Numbered from the stretch's first letter, positions 9,666 to 18,294 are shown. The stretch: 44,672 bases of DNA from Bacillota bacterium (GCA_012521315.1 JAAYMP010000163.1:1-44672), one strand, 5' to 3'. Numbers and translations are program-made. Notes: a model not told the origin generated them from the sequence alone.

Positions 9666-10112
9666 TCAGCGTTGGGGCTGTCCGCTGTTCGGCTGGCCTT
9701 TTTGTTCCGAAGGTGTCCCGATCGGCAGAAACTTCCCTTTTTCCTTACTGTCCTTGCTAAATTGTTGACAGTTTCCTTGGAAGACCGCGCCTTCTTCCAC
9801 AACCAACAAGGCCATTTTGGCTTCCCCTTCCAAATTACCGGTCGGAACCAGTTCCAGCTTCCCGGCGGCTTCCACTTCGCCATGGACTTTCCCGGCAATC
9901 GTGATGTTTTCGGCTTTAATCTTCCCTTGGACGACGCCACTTTCCCCAATTACCAAATCGCCCTTGGTGATGATTTCCCCCTCAAACTTTCCGTCGATCC
10001 GGATCGTCCCCGTCGACTCTATATTACCTGTAAAGGCGGAATCCTTTCCAATTAAAGTATCAATTTTCCTGCTTCCACCCTTCCGGTTTGCTTCATGCTT
10101 GTCCTTTTTCAT
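9666..10112 (-). CDS. Bactofilin, copy 2, with a C-terminal polar tail
   Basis: SAFTGNIESTGTIRIDGKFEGEIITKGDLVIGESGVVQGKIKAENITIAGKVHGEVEAAGKLELVPTGNLEGEAKMALLVVEEGAVFQG. ATG at 10112 with GAGGAGG RBS; the ORF-track start at 10127 overlaps the RBS. Confidence 0.88.
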   Translation of the reverse strand: MKKDKHEANRKGGSRKIDTLIGKDSAFTGNIESTGTIRIDGKFEGEIITKGDLVIGESGVVQGKIKAENITIAGKVHGEVEAAGKLELVPTGNLEGEAKMALLVVEEGAVFQGNCQQFSKDSKEKGKFLPIGTPSEQKGQPNSGQPQR

Positions 10113-10133
10113 CAGTATCCTCCTCAATAATGA

Positions 10134-11117
10134 TTACGGCATGTAGTTCCGTGGATTAACCGGTTTACCGTTATAATAGACTTCGTAATGGAGATGGGGG
10201 CCGGTACTCTTCCCGGTACTTCCGACCAGGGCGATGATATCCCCTTTCTTCACAATCTGCCCTTCCTTAACCAGTATTTTACTGTGATGGGCATACCTTG
10301 TGCAGTACCCATACGATCCGTGTTTGATCTCGATAAACAACCCGTATGTCCCGTTCGATCGGGCGCGCACCACCGTCCCGTCGGCCGTTGCCCGTACTGG
10401 CGTGCCCGTTCGGACCGCAATATCGATCCCTTCATGAAAAGCCCCAATCACGCCGGTCACCGGATCACGCCGGTACCCATAGTAAGAAGAGATATAACCT
10501 TTTTGCATTAACGGGTAAATGGTAGGGGTATAATCCAGTTCCCGGTTATAGGCACTAAAACGGGAATACAGCTCTTGCAGCTGGGTACCGGTCTTGCTTA
10601 ATTCTTCACCAAGAAAATCCAGGTTACTATTGAGGATATTGAGTTTGGTCAGCTCCGAATCGGCGCTGGACAACTTGTACTGGGGCAACTGGAATGGGCG
10701 ATAACTGCCGCCCCGACTGACCCGTGTCCGCGAAGCGGTGTTCTTCACTTCGTTGTATTTATTCTCCAGCTCCATGGCCAGTCGGTTATGGACATTGATC
10801 TTTTCCCCGACTTCATGGGTTGATTGGATCGCTGGATCGATCATTTTCAATTCTTTTTCTTGGCGGGCAATGGTCTGTTTGCAATTGATGATCTCTTGTT
10901 CCAAACGGAAGATTTCAGCAATCCGTAAAGGATAACGGCACAAAAAATAGAGGTTTACGCCAATTAAGCAGACGAAGATCACAATCAGGACAAAAGGAAG
11001 ATAGACGCTCCTTACCTTTTCCGGTTTGTTCGGGAGCACCATCAAGGTATAGCCGCGGTCTTTTTTCCGGCGCCGGGAGGAAAACCTCAGCGGCGTGCTG
11101 CTCATTACCCGTTCCAT
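10134..11117 (-). CDS. M23 family metallopeptidase with N-terminal TM and coiled coil, copy 2
   Basis: SSYYGYRRDPVTG...FHEGIDIAVRTGTPVRATADGTV...GSTGKSTGPHLHYEVYYNG; N-terminus GYTLMVLP...TM...RYPLRIAEI parallels copy 1. Confidence 0.9.
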   Translation of the reverse strand: MERVMSSTPLRFSSRRRKKDRGYTLMVLPNKPEKVRSVYLPFVLIVIFVCLIGVNLYFLCRYPLRIAEIFRLEQEIINCKQTIARQEKELKMIDPAIQSTHEVGEKINVHNRLAMELENKYNEVKNTASRTRVSRGGSYRPFQLPQYKLSSADSELTKLNILNSNLDFLGEELSKTGTQLQELYSRFSAYNRELDYTPTIYPLMQKGYISSYYGYRRDPVTGVIGAFHEGIDIAVRTGTPVRATADGTVVRARSNGTYGLFIEIKHGSYGYCTRYAHHSKILVKEGQIVKKGDIIALVGSTGKSTGPHLHYEVYYNGKPVNPRNYMP

Positions 11118-11131
11118 TATTTACTCCTTAT

Positions 11132-11542
11132 TCAAAACTTACCAGCTTTTTTGTCTACAATCGAACGGTGTAATGCTTCGATCTTTTTTATGATCTCACT
11201 GTGTTGTTCCACCACTGCTTCGAATTCTTCCGTCTTTTTAATTGAAGGATCAATCAGCTTCAAGTCGTTGTCGTTTCGAGCGATAACGTCATTTAGCTGG
11301 TAGACTTTACGATCTAAACTATCGATCTCGGAAAGACGTAAGGGATAACGGACTAGAAAATAAATATTGGCCGCAAACAAAAGGAAGAAAAGGACTATGA
11401 CGAAAAAAGGGATATTAATACCTTTCGTTACTCCGGAAGCACGCGGAACTAACAGAAAAGTATAACGTACTTCTCTCTTTTTTCGCCAATATTTCTTTAT
11501 CTTACTGATCAGCGTCGTCCGCCCATCGATCACTTTTATCAC
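11132..11542 (-). CDS. M23-like N-terminal head only (cytoplasmic motif, TM, coiled coil); no peptidase domain
   Basis: RYTFLLVPRASGVTKGINIPFFVIVLFFLLFAANIYFLVRYPLRLSEIDSLDRKVYQLNDVIARNDNDLKLIDPSIKKTEE aligns by eye with the N-termini of both neighbouring M23 proteins; terminates after 136 aa. Confidence 0.75.
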   Translation of the reverse strand: MIKVIDGRTTLISKIKKYWRKKREVRYTFLLVPRASGVTKGINIPFFVIVLFFLLFAANIYFLVRYPLRLSEIDSLDRKVYQLNDVIARNDNDLKLIDPSIKKTEEFEAVVEQHSEIIKKIEALHRSIVDKKAGKF

Positions 11543-11774
11543 CGCTTACCCGAATCTATTATGCCTCGTTTTCTTCGTATTTATCTTCCAAAAACAACCC
11601 AATTTGTCCACTCGCCGGGCGCCATGGGCGGACACCGACCATCCGCCGCGTAAACAATCAAGGCAAACGCCGCCGGGCCAGCTATCAGTTGCTTTTTGAA
11701 TAATTATTTATTAACAGTATGTAACCTATTCTCTTTTTTCCTAAAAAATCCTTCCTGCTTTTTACTTTTCCTAA

Positions 11775-12284
11775 TTATTTTCTTCCCTCGAGGACAGCAG
11801 ATAAAACATGTTGTTCTTCGTCGGAGAGGGGATAATTTGCTTTTCCGCCGGTGATCGACTTGGCATAAACCCTTGATTCATCCCGGCCGTAGATGCTACT
11901 GAGCATTACGCCGTTGCCTTGGCGGTCCAAAAGAACAAGGGAAAAACTCTGGTCCCCACCGACATTGGCAAAGGCTTTATACCGCTGAAGCGCCCATCGC
12001 TGTAGATAAGCGGTGGCCTCCTTCTCGAGCTGATCAATCCTTGCCTCTCCGCTGGAGAGTCTTTCCTCCGCTTCTTTCATCCTTTCTCCCAGATCAAGCA
12101 AGATCTCCTCTAAATTCGCCCCCTCGTTTCCAGCGAGGAGCAGCCGATAACGAGTCATTAATTTGTGCAACCGAAAGCCGGCGATCAGAAGCAAAAGCAG
12201 GATCAGTCCCTCGATGACGAGGAGGACCCAAAAAACCCGCTCCTGCGGCGACAAACTGCTGAAGAACTCGATTATTCCCGGCAC
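11775..12284 (-). CDS. DUF4446 family protein
   Basis: N-terminal TM, coiled coil, then RWALQRYKAFANVGGDQSFSLVLLDRQGNGVMLSSIYGRDESRVYAKSI. GTG start 12284 with GAAGGAG RBS preferred over the ORF-track start 12317. Confidence 0.85.
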   Translation of the reverse strand: MPGIIEFFSSLSPQERVFWVLLVIEGLILLLLLIAGFRLHKLMTRYRLLLAGNEGANLEEILLDLGERMKEAEERLSSGEARIDQLEKEATAYLQRWALQRYKAFANVGGDQSFSLVLLDRQGNGVMLSSIYGRDESRVYAKSITGGKANYPLSDEEQHVLSAVLEGRK

Positions 12285-12466
12285 GATGAACGCTCCTTCT
12301 TGTCCAATCTTTGTCAATAATAATTATTCTTGTTGCTTTGGCCACATCCTTTATAAAAATGAATTTTCTTGATCATCGCTTCCTTGTTTTTTCTTCTGAC
12401 AAAACCCCGCCTTTTCAGCGGTGACAGCGGCCTTTTTCCCCGGCGTTAAAAGGAAGCGCGGATAAT

Positions 12467-12480
12467 CGAACAAGTGTTCG
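12467..12480. promoter_or_regulatory. Candidate LexA/DinR-type operator (perfect 14-bp palindrome CGAACAAGTGTTCG)
   Basis: Matches the core of the Gram-positive SOS box CGAACRNRYGTTYC except the last base; lies in the parB-DUF4446 intergenic region. Confidence 0.4.
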
Positions 12481-12527
12481 CCGTCTTGCGGATCTGGCCG
12501 CCCTTTCTTGCCCGGCTTCAGTTCCTT

Positions 12528-13406
12528 TTATAAACTCAACAGGAGTTCGGTGATCCTTTCAAATTCTTCCGGTGAGTAATATTCAATCTCGATCTTTCCC
12601 CGGTCGCCACTGTTTTTAATACTGACTTTGGTCCCAAAGATCCGGGTCATATCATCAATGATCGCTTGGAGGTTCGGATCAAGCTTTGGCCGTTCTTTTT
12701 TCCTCTTGTTCGTCTCTCCCGCCAATGTTTCACGTGAAACACCGGATAATAAAATCTGGCGAACCAATTCCTCCGTTTCGCGAACCGATAACTTTTCCTG
12801 GAGAATCTTGTTGCTTAGATAAAGCTGTTGTTCCGGCTGTTCAAGGCTTAAGAGGGCACGGGCATGCCCCATCGTCAGTTGGCCTTCGGCCACCATCTTT
12901 TGAACTGGTTCCGCCAGATGAAGCAAGCGTAAAGTGTTGGCGATCGCCGGCCGGCTTTTCCCCACCGCCTTGGCGACCTCCTCCTGGGTCAGCTGAAACT
13001 CTGCCATGAGCCGCTGGTAAGCTTCGGCTTCCTCCATCGGGTTTAAATCTTCCCGCTGGAGATTTTCGACCAACGCAATCTCCATAATTGTCCGGTCGTC
13101 TAACTCTTTCACCACAACCGGTACTGTCCGCAGACCGGCTTGTTTCGCCGCCCGCAAACGCCGTTCGCCCGCAATCAACTGGTAACCGTCGCCCTTTTTG
13201 CGGACCAGTAATGGTTGGAGAACGCCATGCTCTTTGATGGAAGCAGCCAATTCTTGCAGGCTTTCCGGATCAAAGTGTCTTCGCGGTTGATAGGGGTTTG
13301 GTTCGATGTTTTCCGCCGGGATTTCCTGTGTATTCTGGAGGTCCTCTTCGTCCATTTGTGGAATGAGCGCTCCTAACCCTTTACCCAAAGCACGCGTCTT
13401 ACCCAC
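12528..13406 (-). CDS. parB: Chromosome-partitioning protein ParB/Spo0J
   Basis: NPYQPRRHFDPESLQELAASIKEHGVLQPLLVR, LIAGERRLRAAKQAGL, ALVENLQREDLNPMEEAEAY and the HTH region. GTG 13406 is the likely start; the TTG at 13412 in the ORF track is an alternative. Confidence 0.95.
   Translation of the reverse strand: MGKTRALGKGLGALIPQMDEEDLQNTQEIPAENIEPNPYQPRRHFDPESLQELAASIKEHGVLQPLLVRKKGDGYQLIAGERRLRAAKQAGLRTVPVVVKELDDRTIMEIALVENLQREDLNPMEEAEAYQRLMAEFQLTQEEVAKAVGKSRPAIANTLRLLHLAEPVQKMVAEGQLTMGHARALLSLEQPEQQLYLSNKILQEKLSVRETEELVRQILLSGVSRETLAGETNKRKKERPKLDPNLQAIIDDMTRIFGTKVSIKNSGDRGKIEIEYYSPEEFERITELLLSL
12726..12741. promoter_or_regulatory. parS site 1, TGTTTCACGTGAAACA (inside parB coding sequence)
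   Basis: Perfect 16-bp palindrome matching the bacterial parS consensus TGTTNCACGTGAAACA. Confidence 0.95.
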
Positions 13407-14160
13407 GGGCAATCACTTCCTTAGCCAATTCGTAATAGGCCTCGGCACCCTTTGAGCGATTATCATACAGATTAATCGGTAAACCGTGGCTTGGCGCTTC
13501 GCTGAGCCGGATGTTCCGAGGAATTACGGAATTATAGACCCGGTTTTGGAAATAGGTCCGGACTTCTTCGGCAACCTGTTGGGAAAGGTTTGTCCGGTGG
13601 TCGTACATGGTTAAAACGACCCCTTCCACTTCCAAGGAGGGATTGGAGTACTTCTGAACCAACTGTAAAGTCTTCATCAGTTGGCTCAACCCTTCTAAAG
13701 CGTAATACTCACACTGGATCGGGACGATCACCGCGTCCGCCGCCGCCAGCGCATTAAGGGTTAGATTCCCAAGGGAGGGAGGGCAATCGATCAAAATATA
13801 GTCATAATCATGTCTTACCGGTTCAATAGAACGGCGGAGCCGCTGGTCCCGCGCCATCATGCCAACCAGTTCCGCTTCGGCCCCGGCCAGGCGGATGGTG
13901 GCGGGTGCGGCCATTAGGTTTGGGACCTGGGTGGGAAGAATCACTTCTTCAATGGGGATTTCGCTTACCAACACATCATAGATGCACTTTTTAATCTCAC
14001 TCTTGCGTAACCCCAATCCGCTGGTGGCATTTCCCTGGGGATCGTTATCAAGCACCAATACTTTTTTTCCTAAAACCGCCAGGTAGGCACCGAGATTAAC
14101 TGCGGTTGTTGTCTTACCGACGCCACCCTTCTGGTTCGTGATGGCAAAAACTTTTCCCAT
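13399..14160 (-). CDS. parA: Chromosome-partitioning ATPase ParA/Soj
   Basis: ITNQKGGVGKTTTAVNLGAYLA (deviant Walker A), LVLDNDPQGNATSGLG, ILIDCPPSLGNLTLNALAAAD. Confidence 0.95.
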   Translation of the reverse strand: MGKVFAITNQKGGVGKTTTAVNLGAYLAVLGKKVLVLDNDPQGNATSGLGLRKSEIKKCIYDVLVSEIPIEEVILPTQVPNLMAAPATIRLAGAEAELVGMMARDQRLRRSIEPVRHDYDYILIDCPPSLGNLTLNALAAADAVIVPIQCEYYALEGLSQLMKTLQLVQKYSNPSLEVEGVVLTMYDHRTNLSQQVAEEVRTYFQNRVYNSVIPRNIRLSEAPSHGLPINLYDNRSKGAEAYYELAKEVIARG

Positions 14161-14261
14161 CCTGCTTACCTCCTCGCCTCTTGGACAACGAAAATATCCA
14201 GATCATTCTTGGCAAGATCTTCGCGAAGACCGATCAATCTTCCTGCTAAAAATTTGGGGGG

Positions 14262-14300
14262 AAATAAAAAAGCGCGGTATCTCTTGGTCAAGGAACCGCG
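14262..14300 (-). terminator. Rho-independent terminator downstream of rsmG
   Basis: Reverse strand CGCGGT-N16-ACCGCG-CTTTTTTATTTC, with an inner CTTG/CAAG pairing. Confidence 0.65.
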
Positions 14301-14307
14301 ACAGAAA

Positions 14308-14323
14308 TGTTTCACGTGAAACA
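14308..14323. promoter_or_regulatory. parS site 2, TGTTTCACGTGAAACA (parA-rsmG junction)
   Basis: Perfect parS, extended to a 22-bp palindrome AAATGTTTCACGTGAAACATTT at 14305..14326 overlapping the rsmG stop codon. Confidence 0.95.
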
Positions 14324-14324
14324 T

Positions 14325-15041
14325 TTATAAGGGTCGTTTTGCCGGGATACCGGGTCGCCGCGGGTATTTTTCCGAAGTGGGTCCCAGTTTTTCAAACAAA
14401 AGGAGGGTACGTTGACCCATCGCCAGCGGCAGTTGGTAGGAGAATTCGGCTTTCAGTTCGGCATTCAAGAGGGAGAGCGCTTGTTTGGCTTTTTCCATCT
14501 CCGTTCGGTAGTTTGGGCCTTTATAAGCCAAGACGTAACCCCCAGTTTTACAAAAAGGAATGGTCAATTCAAGAAGGACAGCGGTCTCCGCCACTGCACG
14601 GGCGGTAACCACCGGGTATTGACCGCGGAGATCTTTTTGGTGGGCAAGGTTCTCGGCCCGGTCGTTAAGGATAATAATGTTCTCAAGGTTTAGTTCCTCT
14701 TTAACCCGGTGTAAAAAAGCGGCCTTTTTCCGGCTGGCCTCCACCAAATAGTAGGTTTGTTGCGGATAGGTAATGGCGAGGGGCACGGCGGGGAGACCTG
14801 CCCCCGAACCAAGGTCGAGAATCTTCGGCCAAGCTGACCAGGGGGTCAAGCGGATGACGATCAGCGAATCATAAAGGTGTTTAACGACTGCCTCTTCCCT
14901 ACCGGTGATGGCGGTCAAATTGGTGGTCCGGGTTGTTGCCAACACCAACTGTAAATAGGCCAGCAGTTTCTCGTGTTTTTCGGCATCCAGTTCGGGAAAG
15001 GATTGAAGGAGATCCTTGACAAGAGACGGTGCTTCGTTCAT
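14325..15041 (-). CDS. rsmG: 16S rRNA (guanine527-N7)-methyltransferase
   Basis: KHLYDSLIVIRL, KILDLGSGAGLPAVPLAITYP, SRKKAAFLHRVKEELNLENI, VVTARAVA motifs; ATGA overlap with the mnmG stop. Confidence 0.95.
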   Translation of the reverse strand: MNEAPSLVKDLLQSFPELDAEKHEKLLAYLQLVLATTRTTNLTAITGREEAVVKHLYDSLIVIRLTPWSAWPKILDLGSGAGLPAVPLAITYPQQTYYLVEASRKKAAFLHRVKEELNLENIIILNDRAENLAHQKDLRGQYPVVTARAVAETAVLLELTIPFCKTGGYVLAYKGPNYRTEMEKAKQALSLLNAELKAEFSYQLPLAMGQRTLLLFEKLGPTSEKYPRRPGIPAKRPL

Positions 15042-16897
15042 TGCCGGCTGCTCCTGGTAATCCAGATTAAAAGGGTGCTCAGATCGGCCGGACTGACTCC
15101 GCTAATCCGCCCGGCTTGGCCGAGGGTGGCCGGGCGAAATTTTTCCAGTTTCTCCCTGGCTTCGGCCGAAAGATTCGGGACCGCACAATAGTCAAAAGCG
15201 GGCGGGATCTTCTTCTCTTCCATCTTCGCCAGGCGGGCCGCCATTTTTTCTTCCCTCTCCAAATACCCTTCGTATTTGATAAAGTTTTCGACCACTTCGT
15301 CTTCCAAAGACTGCTTTTGGTTTGGCTCGATAAGGGCCCAGAGGTCGGTGATCCGGATCTGCGGCATCCGCAACAATTGTTTGAGACTGCTCTTCTGCTT
15401 CACTTCAACGCCGGTCAATTCTTGGAAGCGGAGCGCTTCTTCCGTCCCGGGAGAAAGGTGGGTTTCGTTTAAAAGCGCGATCTTCTCCTTAATCCGCGCC
15501 CGTTTCTTTTGAAAGCGGTCATATTCTTCGGGCGAGATCAGGTTAAAGCGGTAACCGTACTCGGTCAACCTAAGGTCGGCGTTTTCTTGACGGAGGGACA
15601 GGCGGAACTCCGCCCGCGAGGTCATAACCCGGTAGGGTTCGTTGTTTTCTTTGGTCACTAAATCGTCGATCAGCACCCCTATGTATGCCTCATTCCGCCC
15701 CAAAACAAAAGGCTCTTCCCCCTTTAAATACAAGCCCGCATTAATCCCGGCCATAATTCCCTGGGCCGCGGCTTCTTCGTAGCCAGAAGTGCCATTGATC
15801 TGTCCGGCGCTGAAGACCCCCGGCCACCCCCGAATTTGCATGCTGTTTTGGAGTTGTTCGGGGGCAATGACATCATATTCAATGGCGTAACCGGGACGCA
15901 CGATCTCCACCTCCTCCAACCCCGGAACCGTGCGGATAAACTGGTCTTGGATCTCCTCCGGTAAACTGCTGGAAAGCCCGGCGATATACATCTCGTCGGT
16001 GTTCAGGCCTTCCGGTTCGATAAAGACCTGGTGCCGGTCGCGTTGGGGGAAATTAACCACTTTGTTCTCAATGGCCGGACAGTACCGGGTCCCGATCCCT
16101 TTGATCGCTCCGCAGTACATGGGCGCCAGGTGAAGATTATTCCGGATGATCGCGTGGGTCTTTTCGTTGGTGTAGGTCAACCAGCAGGAAACAGGTTCGT
16201 GCGGGCGCCAAGGCAACCAGTAAGAAAAACCGTGGTCTAAGTAGTCACCGGGTTGTTCAACCATGGCGGCAAAATTGACGGACCGTTTACGTACCCGGGC
16301 GGGGGTCCCGGTTTTAAAGCGCTTGAAGATGAGGCCTTGTGCCTCTAAATGCTCGGCCAGGGCATTCGCCGGGTGTTGCCCCTGCGGGCCGGAGGGGAAG
16401 GATAAGGGTCCGATATGAACGCGCCCCCGCAAAAAGGTGCCGGTCGCAATGACAACCGCCGGGACCTCAAAGGTGATCCCGGTGCTAAGGGTTAACCGCC
16501 AGAGATCTTTGTAACGGTCAAGCGCGACGACTTCTCCCTGCCGGATGGTGATTAACGGTTGTTTTTCCAAAAATCCCTGCATAAACTGCTGGTAAAGCCG
16601 TTTGTCCGTCTGAGCCCGCAGTGCCCGGACGGCCGGTCCTTTTTGGGTGTTTAAAGCCCGGATCTGAATATGGGCCCGGTCGGTGTTTCGCCCGATCAAG
16701 CCGCCAAGAGCATCTACCTCGCGGACCAGATTGCTCTTTCCCGGGCCGCCGACCGAGGGATTGCAGGGCATAAAAGCAATGTTGTTAAAATTGATGGTCA
16801 AGAGAAGGGTGGCCAAACCCATTTTGGCGGTGGCATTGGCTGCCTCACACCCGGCATGGCCCGCCCCAATTACTGTCACATCAAATCTTCGTCTCAT
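15038..16897 (-). CDS. mnmG: tRNA uridine-5-carboxymethylaminomethyl modification enzyme MnmG/GidA
   Basis: FDVTVIGAGHAGCEAANATAKMG, CNPSVGGPGKSNLVREVDALGG, GYEEAAAQGIMAGINA. Start at MRRRFDV (16897). Confidence 0.96.
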   Translation of the reverse strand: MRRRFDVTVIGAGHAGCEAANATAKMGLATLLLTINFNNIAFMPCNPSVGGPGKSNLVREVDALGGLIGRNTDRAHIQIRALNTQKGPAVRALRAQTDKRLYQQFMQGFLEKQPLITIRQGEVVALDRYKDLWRLTLSTGITFEVPAVVIATGTFLRGRVHIGPLSFPSGPQGQHPANALAEHLEAQGLIFKRFKTGTPARVRKRSVNFAAMVEQPGDYLDHGFSYWLPWRPHEPVSCWLTYTNEKTHAIIRNNLHLAPMYCGAIKGIGTRYCPAIENKVVNFPQRDRHQVFIEPEGLNTDEMYIAGLSSSLPEEIQDQFIRTVPGLEEVEIVRPGYAIEYDVIAPEQLQNSMQIRGWPGVFSAGQINGTSGYEEAAAQGIMAGINAGLYLKGEEPFVLGRNEAYIGVLIDDLVTKENNEPYRVMTSRAEFRLSLRQENADLRLTEYGYRFNLISPEEYDRFQKKRARIKEKIALLNETHLSPGTEEALRFQELTGVEVKQKSSLKQLLRMPQIRITDLWALIEPNQKQSLEDEVVENFIKYEGYLEREEKMAARLAKMEEKKIPPAFDYCAVPNLSAEAREKLEKFRPATLGQAGRISGVSPADLSTLLIWITRSSRQ

Positions 16898-16908
16898 TGT
16901 TCCGCTCC

Positions 16909-18294
16909 CTATTTCCCAATACAAAACTGGGCAAAGATTTCGTTGATAATCTCTTCCGAAAGCGAGCGGCCGGAGATCTGTCCCAAGGCGTCGAGAGCCG
17001 CCCGCAGGTTGACCGCGAGTAGATCTTCACTCCACTCTTCGGCAATGCCCTGGATAACCTGGGTTAAAACTTCAATCGCTTCCCTAAGCGCTTCTTTATG
17101 GCGAACCCTGGTCACTAAAGCCGGCTGTTCGGTAAGGCCTTCCGTCCCAATCAATTCCGTACGGACCACCGTTTTCAGCTCTTTAATCCCCGCTCCGGTC
17201 AGCGCCGAGATCAGGAGGTACTTGGCCCGGGAAAAGGCGGCCTGTAACGATTCGACCGAAACTTGGACCGGCAAATCCGTCTTGTTCAAGATGATCAGAG
17301 CCGGTTTCGTGCTCAGAAAGGCAATTAGTTCGTGGTCTTCCGGTGTTAACGGCGTCGCCGCGTCAAAGATGGCTAGGATCAAATCGGCTTCGTCCATTAA
17401 TTGCCGAGCCTTTTCGACCCCGGCTCTTTCCACCGGATCGTTGCTCCGGCGTACCCCTGCGGTGTCGATGAGCCGGACCGGAACCCCCTCCAAATCAATG
17501 ATCTCGGAAACAAAATCGCGGGTCGTCCCCGGAATTGGCGTGACGATTGCCCGGTCTTCCCCCAGGAGTTGGTTTAGCAAGCTGGACTTGCCCACATTGG
17601 GACGGCCGGCAATCACGACCGTGGCCGCATCCCGCAGGATAATTCCCCGGTCCGCGGAGGCCAATAACTGTTCCAGTTGCCGCCGGATCGCTTTAACTTC
17701 CTTCAGTGCCTGGTTTCTTTGGAGCTCCGGGATCTCGTCTTCAGGAAAGTCGAGGGCCGCTTCGATCGGGACCAGGAGTGCCAAGAGCTTTTCCTCCTGT
17801 TCTTTAATAACCTGCGCTAAGCGGCCGCGTAACTGAAGCAAAGCAACCTTTTGGGCTAAATCGGTGCGCGCCCGGATCAGATCGATTACCGCCTCCGCCT
17901 GAGTTAAATCAAGGCGTCCATTTAAAAAGGCGCGTTTCGTAAATTCTCCCGGTTCGGCCGGGCGGGCCCCGGCCTTAAAAACTGTTGTTAGTATTTTCTT
18001 AAGATTTTGATATCCGCCGTGCCCTTGGATCTCGAGCAGATCCTCCCCGGTGTAACTCCTTCGCTCCTTAAAATAAAAAAAGATTACCTCATCAACGGGT
18101 TCGCCGTTTTCGTCAACGACAAAACCTAAACGGACCATCCTTTCCGGCCAGGACTGGATGGGGTTTCCGGACGGGTGGCGTAAAACTTTCGTTCCGATGG
18201 ATAAGGCCTCGGCCCCGCTGATCCGGATAATCCCAATCCCGCCTTCCCCAGGTGGGGTGGAGATTGCCGCTATGGTTTGACTTTCCTTCATCAT
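16909..18294 (-). CDS. mnmE: tRNA modification GTPase MnmE/TrmE
   Basis: TIAAISTPPGEGGIGIIRISG, AGRPNVGKSSLLNQLLGEDRAIVTPIPGTTRD, C-terminal FCIGK. Start at MMKESQ (18294). Confidence 0.96.
   Translation of the reverse strand: MMKESQTIAAISTPPGEGGIGIIRISGAEALSIGTKVLRHPSGNPIQSWPERMVRLGFVVDENGEPVDEVIFFYFKERRSYTGEDLLEIQGHGGYQNLKKILTTVFKAGARPAEPGEFTKRAFLNGRLDLTQAEAVIDLIRARTDLAQKVALLQLRGRLAQVIKEQEEKLLALLVPIEAALDFPEDEIPELQRNQALKEVKAIRRQLEQLLASADRGIILRDAATVVIAGRPNVGKSSLLNQLLGEDRAIVTPIPGTTRDFVSEIIDLEGVPVRLIDTAGVRRSNDPVERAGVEKARQLMDEADLILAIFDAATPLTPEDHELIAFLSTKPALIILNKTDLPVQVSVESLQAAFSRAKYLLISALTGAGIKELKTVVRTELIGTEGLTEQPALVTRVRHKEALREAIEVLTQVIQGIAEEWSEDLLAVNLRAALDALGQISGRSLSEEIINEIFAQFCIGK

Noticed and set aside
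12351-12411. Possible ~20-aa small ORF (MIKKIHFYKGCGQSNKNNYY) upstream of DUF4446
   Set aside because: Too short and only a weak RBS; no independent support.
16670-17836. 388-aa plus-strand ORF antisense to mnmG/mnmE
   Set aside because: Fully opposite well-recognised mnmE and the mnmG 5' end; Ser/Arg-rich low-information translation.
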